A stretch of 60,000 nt of DNA, taken from contig JAQGDQ010000042.1 of the NCBI GenBank assembly GCA_030141605.1, forward strand, positions 746,001 to 806,000. Reading direction: 5' to 3'. Source of the stretch: Tubiluchus corallicola (lineage: Eukaryota > Priapulida > Priapulimorpha > Priapulimorphida > Tubiluchidae). Below the pieces are notes generated by a model that saw only the letters and a list, made by a program, of their open reading frames with translations, was not told the origin of the DNA and did not search any database. The translations under genes were made by a program, and so were the position numbers. Shown piece after piece: positions 55,731 to 60,000 of the stretch; position 1 is the stretch's first letter, and each line of letters opens with the position of its first letter.

Positions 55731-57273
55731 TTAAATTCACCGCAGTTAAAATTAGTATTACTGAATTTACTAAACTATTGAAAAAACCTATTAAAGTTGA
55801 TGTCTTAGCATTTCTGTAATCTGACCTGAGAGTCAACCTATCTTCATCATCATGTACTAGTTGTGTGCTTCTAATTTTTTCCATTAGACGAAGCGTAGTT
55901 TCACGAAGCATGTACTCAGTCTTTTGTATCTAATTTCTTTCAAAACGATTGACTTTAGTTCCACTTACTTTTTACAGCTTATGTCAAGATTGCTAACTTT
56001 TTTGTCTGGTTAAAATCAAACTGTCATAATCACAATCACATTCAAACAAACATCATGATAATCACAGTAATAAAAATATATAAATCTTTAATGATCATTA
56101 AACTTATCGGTTTGGTGTAAATGTTGTCGCAGTTTTTGTCTCTTTCTGTCATGTTTTCATTGTAAAGCATATTGCCTTTTCTTTTTCTTTAATCACTCTC
56201 AGCTCATCTGTGATTTCCGAAGTAACAATACCGTTCACCAAACATGCCAATATGGAGAAATGCAAAGCAAAGTAAAACTGAAGAATAATTGTATATAAGT
56301 GGATAAACAATTACAACAAGCACCTACAATATTTTGTAGAAAACATTTAACAAGCATGTAAAACAACTGTTTTCATTTCTCAATTAGAATTAAAGGCAAG
56401 CTATTCAGTCTTCAGTCTTTCGTTATAAATTCGAGAAACAAAACAGTTATTGGAGTTAGGTGGATGAATTAGGGACTGTGCCACAGCTTGTCACCCTACA
56501 CCATTCATTTGACTGAAATCACTATAACTGTGAAAAAGTTTACCACAAAAATGAACATTATTAACACACATTATGACATTACTGCGATTCCTTTATTTGC
56601 ATAGCTTTTTTTATAGCAGGATACTGTTAGCATTAGTGTTTTTTTGTTAACTAACAATGATTGTTAACAACTACTATGCCAAAAATGACAAAACATGAAC
56701 ATATTATTTATTATTATACAACATTGCAACGATCTTACACGGCAACAATGTCGAACTAACGTGGATACTCAGTAGCAGAACTGAACAGAAATGAGTCGCC
56801 CTTAGCTCAGTTCAGCTTTTGTGATGTTGCCCACAATTATTCAATTTAAATAATCTCTACATTTATAGTTATCATAATTATATGTTGTAACGTAAATATT
56901 ATTTTATCTTTCACCTTTCAAGAACATTGTACATAGAAACGACACACGACTTGCCAAAGGCAGTACTCAAACTATAGTAGGTTATGAAACAACTTTCTCA
57001 CAGAGAAAAACTGTCAGCAATGTATGAACATCTCGTCACTGCTGTCAACGTCATTACTATTATCACGATTACGATCGTCATTGTCTTTCGGTGTTTATTA
57101 AGAGATTATATTACACTTGATCCAACAATCGCGTTATTTGCATGGCAAATACTACAGTCAATAACATTATACAAAGATAAAATGTAAAACATAAAAATTT
57201 ACAATAAAGTCATATTGTTATATTGAATAGTAATTATTATTTTGTAAACTCATAATAAAAACTAATAATCTCT
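55731..57273. other. Non-coding region between UBR and METTL7-type genes
   Basis: AT-rich with no supported gene or recognisable repeat. Short open frames here are unsupported. Confidence 0.45.
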
Positions 57274-57833
57274 GGGGTGTCTCAAAAGTCTCTTATACAC
57301 TTTCACTTTTAATTTTCTTTTTAAACTTTTCTCCGATCTGGGCAACCTCTTACATGCATCAAAAAGGGTCATTGGCAATTGTTTTTACTTATTTTTTGAC
57401 TTGAGTCCCATTGCTACGACGACCACAATAATTCGAGAAATGAGGTACAAAATTCGCTGGCATGAGATTCCTCGATCACCAATTGAAGTTTAGCGGAAAT
57501 TTAGAGCGCCATTTAGACCACACTACGTTCTCATTATTAGCAATGCAGTTTCTCAGCAATGCGCAGCCCTTCTTCACCACTAACGACCTTGGGTTGTGAG
57601 GAACTTTCTCAGTGCAAGATGTCCGACTTGCCATTGGATTTGTCTCTGACGGGATGTCTTCGAAGAAGATAGCAAGAACAGCAAAGCCTATTAGTGCATT
57701 CGTCCTTTTCGTCGAATTTCACTAAAAGAATTGCCGAAGGTCTTAGTTCATCTGTATCAATTTTCACACATTTTGCTGTGATTGTTAAAAAATATAAAAA
57801 ATGTAAACTGTATAGTGATCTATGAGACACCCT
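57274..57833. mobile_element. Decayed mariner-like element
   Basis: Perfect 10-bp termini GGGTGTCTCA (57275-57284) and TGAGACACCC (57823-57832) extend as imperfect inverted repeats of about 45 bp (tatacactttcac against tatacagttta). The interior reads as broken helix-turn-helix fragments on the plus strand, such as SPIEV, stop, RKFRAPF, and VRLAIGF with MSSKKIARTA, reminiscent of mariner-type transposase N-termini. At 560 bp with stops it is dead. TA target duplications are not intact. Confidence 0.5.
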
Positions 57834-57904
57834 ATAGACATTTACAATAGCTCATTTAGCAAAAAAATGATGAAAAAATAAACTCAGCTGTCCACAATTC
57901 AGTT

Positions 57905-59777
57905 TTACTTTGTGGCAACACCTACGATATGTGTGTTTGTAAAGAACATTGGAAACAAATTAGCATCAAAACGTTTTTGTTTGTTGGTGGAAAATCCAGC
58001 TCTTTCAATGGCTTCCGACGAATGCCGCATGAGGTCGCAGTATCCAACTGTGTAATACCAAATATGGTAAGCAAAAATTTGCCCCCACCAGTTGATGCTT
58101 CCGCGGGAAGCACATACGTGTTCGAGGTAGTAGTATTTGCCTCCCTAAAAAAGCATTAACGTTTTTTATAGCAAAGTATTAGTGCGGCTTGTTAAAAGAA
58201 GAAGAACGGCGTAACATGTTGTTCAGCCGCCTTTTCCCCTAGCCTTCAGGTAATCAAGTAATTTAAAATTATAAGGTGAGTAGAAGTAAGTTAGTATTAG
58301 TTTATTTTTAGTTGGAATATAACTTTTAAAAACACAAGTCACGTGACTCCTTTCCGACCATAAAATGAAGCAAGTAAAATGCACAGGAAAACACAGTAGA
58401 TTTAAATTTAATATCAATGACATAAAGTCAATAGACTGTTTACTCAGACTATAATGCAGTATTTAAGCATGTTTTAGCTGTATCAGATAATAATCTGAAC
58501 TGTATAGTAAATATAACACAAATTTTGCACAAAGATAGTAAAGGAATGAGGGCATAAAGAACTATCACTTTTCTCGTCAGAATGGTGTGTACTGTTTAGG
58601 CACAATAGTAAATATTAGAAGGAGAAATTTATACTGCTGTATTGCTACTACAAAGTGCCCATTGGTTATGGATTGAAGATGTGAAATACAGTTATAAATC
58701 AATTAAAATCGTATATATAAAGTAACATAAGATAGGTAGCGTGCAACTTAAGTTAAAACTGACATAGAGAAGATCTATAATACACATTTCAACAGCCAAA
58801 TTTGTTATACGGTTTTTCACTTACACATGATATGTGCGATTTGTGTGTACAAATATGCAACTATAATTAACAGCTAGTTAGAGTGAAGTGCAAAGTGCAC
58901 TTATATGGACTGAGAATGTCATATGTTGGTCAATATGTCCCTCCAAGAAGTTTGACCAATTTATCACAAGTTATGTTTGAACCGCAATATTGATCGTTAT
59001 ATTTTCACAAAGTTATTCAAAAGTGGCGCTGCAATTACTGCCCGAAGTTTATCTGCATTTATTTTCATTTTGTTAGACTTGAACCACTCAGTGGCTTTCT
59101 CGGTATTTGAGAAGATATGGACGACATGGGAAGGAAGTCAAAAGTTTTGATCCAGTTTTAAATAGTCCGAAACCTCCCAACAGGAGTAGGACCCCGAACC
59201 AACATGCAGTCAAACACAATACCATTCAGCCATTGTTAAAACAACCTGTTTCTGAACGACATTTTCTTCAAAAATAGCAAGCCTGGGAGCAAACTCTGTC
59301 TGTAGTTGACAAGCGAATTATGTAATAGTCAGAGTGCTAGTGGGTATTGCCAAAAATTTTCTTTTGCATCTAAAACGAAGACGATGTTGTACAAAATGTT
59401 GGAAATACAGTTTTTACTTAATGGAACGGCAACACTTAGTATAGCAAACGAAGAAAGCGACATACCGGAACAAGAATGCGCTTTATTTCTCTCAGAACTT
59501 GATCAGGATCAGCAACTGAACAAAGTGCAGCGGTGGTGACTACAACCTCAACGCTCTCGTCCTTCAGAAAACTCATTTCTTCTGCGCCTTGTATTCTAAA
59601 TGTGGATTTGATGTGAGGTGCCTTTGAAAGTTCTTTGTCAAGGAAACGTCTCCATTCTGGAACGGGATCCACGCATGTCACGTGGCATCGAGGATAGTAG
59701 GTGAAATTGGCTCCTGGTCCAGATCCAATTTCAACAATGTGGAGGTTGTTTTTTTCGGGAAGCGATCTAAATAGCTC
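57905..59777 (-). CDS. METTL7 (TMT1)-type SAM-dependent methyltransferase, last two exons, 5' partial
   Basis: Family members are membrane-anchored methyltransferases of the endoplasmic reticulum and lipid droplets; vertebrate TMT1A/B methylate thiols. Exons on the minus strand: 59777-59466 and 58144-57905, joined in phase 0 (183 residues present, full length about 244). The first exon starts ELFRSLPEKNNLHIVEIGSG, with SAM motif I EIGSGPGANF. CHVTCVDPVPEWRRFL (motif II acidic residue), GAEEMSFLKDESVEVVVTT and LCSVADPDQVLREIKRILVP follow. The second exon continues GGKYYYLEHV (the GG-F-F-EH block) and ends with ERAGFSTNKQKRFDA and THIVGVATK before TAA. The N-terminal hydrophobic anchor exon was not found before 60000 and must lie beyond. 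The intron 58145-59465 holds no recognised feature. Confidence 0.85.
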
Positions 59778-59895
59778 CTGCAAATTAAATTGAAAGCAAG
59801 CGGTTATAATATTAATGTAAGTGCAAATCTACCGGAATTCTAGCCAAGTGACTCGTACTTCCGGGTAAATAGATAATGTATTTTTATTGTCCGAA

Positions 59896-59906
59896 GGACT
59901 CGAACC
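59896..59906 (-). other. Perfect RNA polymerase III B box
   Basis: GGTTCGAGTCC on the minus strand matches the B-box consensus exactly. No convincing A box or cloverleaf lies upstream, so it is probably a truncated SINE or tRNA remnant inside the intron of the METTL7-type gene. Confidence 0.35.
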
Positions 59907-59929
59907 AAATCGCTACTCGTCTGAATGTT

Positions 59930-60000
59930 GTTTTTTTACTGTTGTTCTTGTCGTTGTTGTTGTTGTTCTTTTTGTTGTTAATGTTGTTTTTAATTTTATT
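59930..60000. repeat. GTT-rich microsatellite
   Basis: Interrupted GTT trinucleotides (ttgttgttgttgttcttt and neighbours) run to the end of the window. Confidence 0.8.

Noticed and set aside
55654-55911. 85-codon minus-strand frame (MLRETTLRLMEKIRSTQ...)
   Set aside because: It begins plausibly but is not similar to anything I know, and the second half reads as low-complexity intergenic sequence.
56984-57187. 67-codon frame with a hydrophobic stretch (MKQLSHREKLSAMYEHL...)
   Set aside because: Isoleucine/threonine-rich run typical of AT-rich DNA; no splice or promoter context.
59100-59290. Pro/Ser-rich open stretch in the METTL7-type intron (SPKPPNRSRTPNQ...)
   Set aside because: About 40 codons, no recognised similarity and no matching splice sites; left out as chance.

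Overview
This window is nuclear DNA from an animal, most likely an invertebrate bilaterian. The genes have many GT-AG introns, the background is AT-rich, and there are decayed retrotransposons, foldback elements and microsatellites. There are no bacterial operons or viral genes. The proteins (nuclear receptor corepressor, ALKBH4, NDUFAF2, a clathrin heavy-chain relative, a UBR1/UBR2 ubiquitin ligase and a METTL7-type methyltransferase) are metazoan in character. I cannot name the phylum. All exon models come from reading splice sites and protein similarity by eye; no alignment or transcript data were available.

Layout. (1) 54-9479, plus strand: the 3' ten exons of an NCoR/SMRT-type corepressor, with the 5' end outside the window. 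(2) 11477-13908, minus: ALKBH4 in three coding exons, tail-to-tail with NCoR. A recent 176-bp tandem duplication has copied its second 3' splice site and half of exon 2. (3) 14130-19220, plus: NDUFAF2 in six exons, head-to-head with ALKBH4 across about 220 bp. (4) 19.2-22.2 kb: intergenic, with a nest of decayed transposons: a reverse-transcriptase fragment on the minus strand, a second LINE-type fragment on the plus strand, and a pogo-like end. (5) 22287-40786, plus: nine exons encoding a 461-residue protein that is essentially only the clathrin heavy-chain N-terminal beta-propeller, with a serine/arginine-rich insert. The gene has a 12-kb first intron and an in-frame stop at the start of the linker. 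(6) 41-45.5 kb: intergenic with small repeats. (7) 45525-50918, minus: a UBR1/UBR2 N-recognin whose whole 1797-residue coding region is one exon. (8) 51-57.9 kb: non-coding, with a probable UBR promoter near 52.0 kb, hAT-like and mariner-like remnants and a tRNA-derived SINE. (9) 57905-59777, minus: the last two exons of a METTL7 (TMT1)-type methyltransferase, 5' end outside the window.

The genes are unrelated housekeeping or regulatory loci and do not form a functional cluster. The main candidate for something undescribed is the free-standing clathrin terminal-domain gene. It keeps the fold but lacks the leg and trimerisation regions, and it has changed residues in the peptide-binding groove. 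Other points worth attention are the exon duplication in ALKBH4, the intronless UBR coding region, an extra CoRNR-like motif in NCoR, and several uncharacterised foldback elements, one carrying telomere-like sequence.
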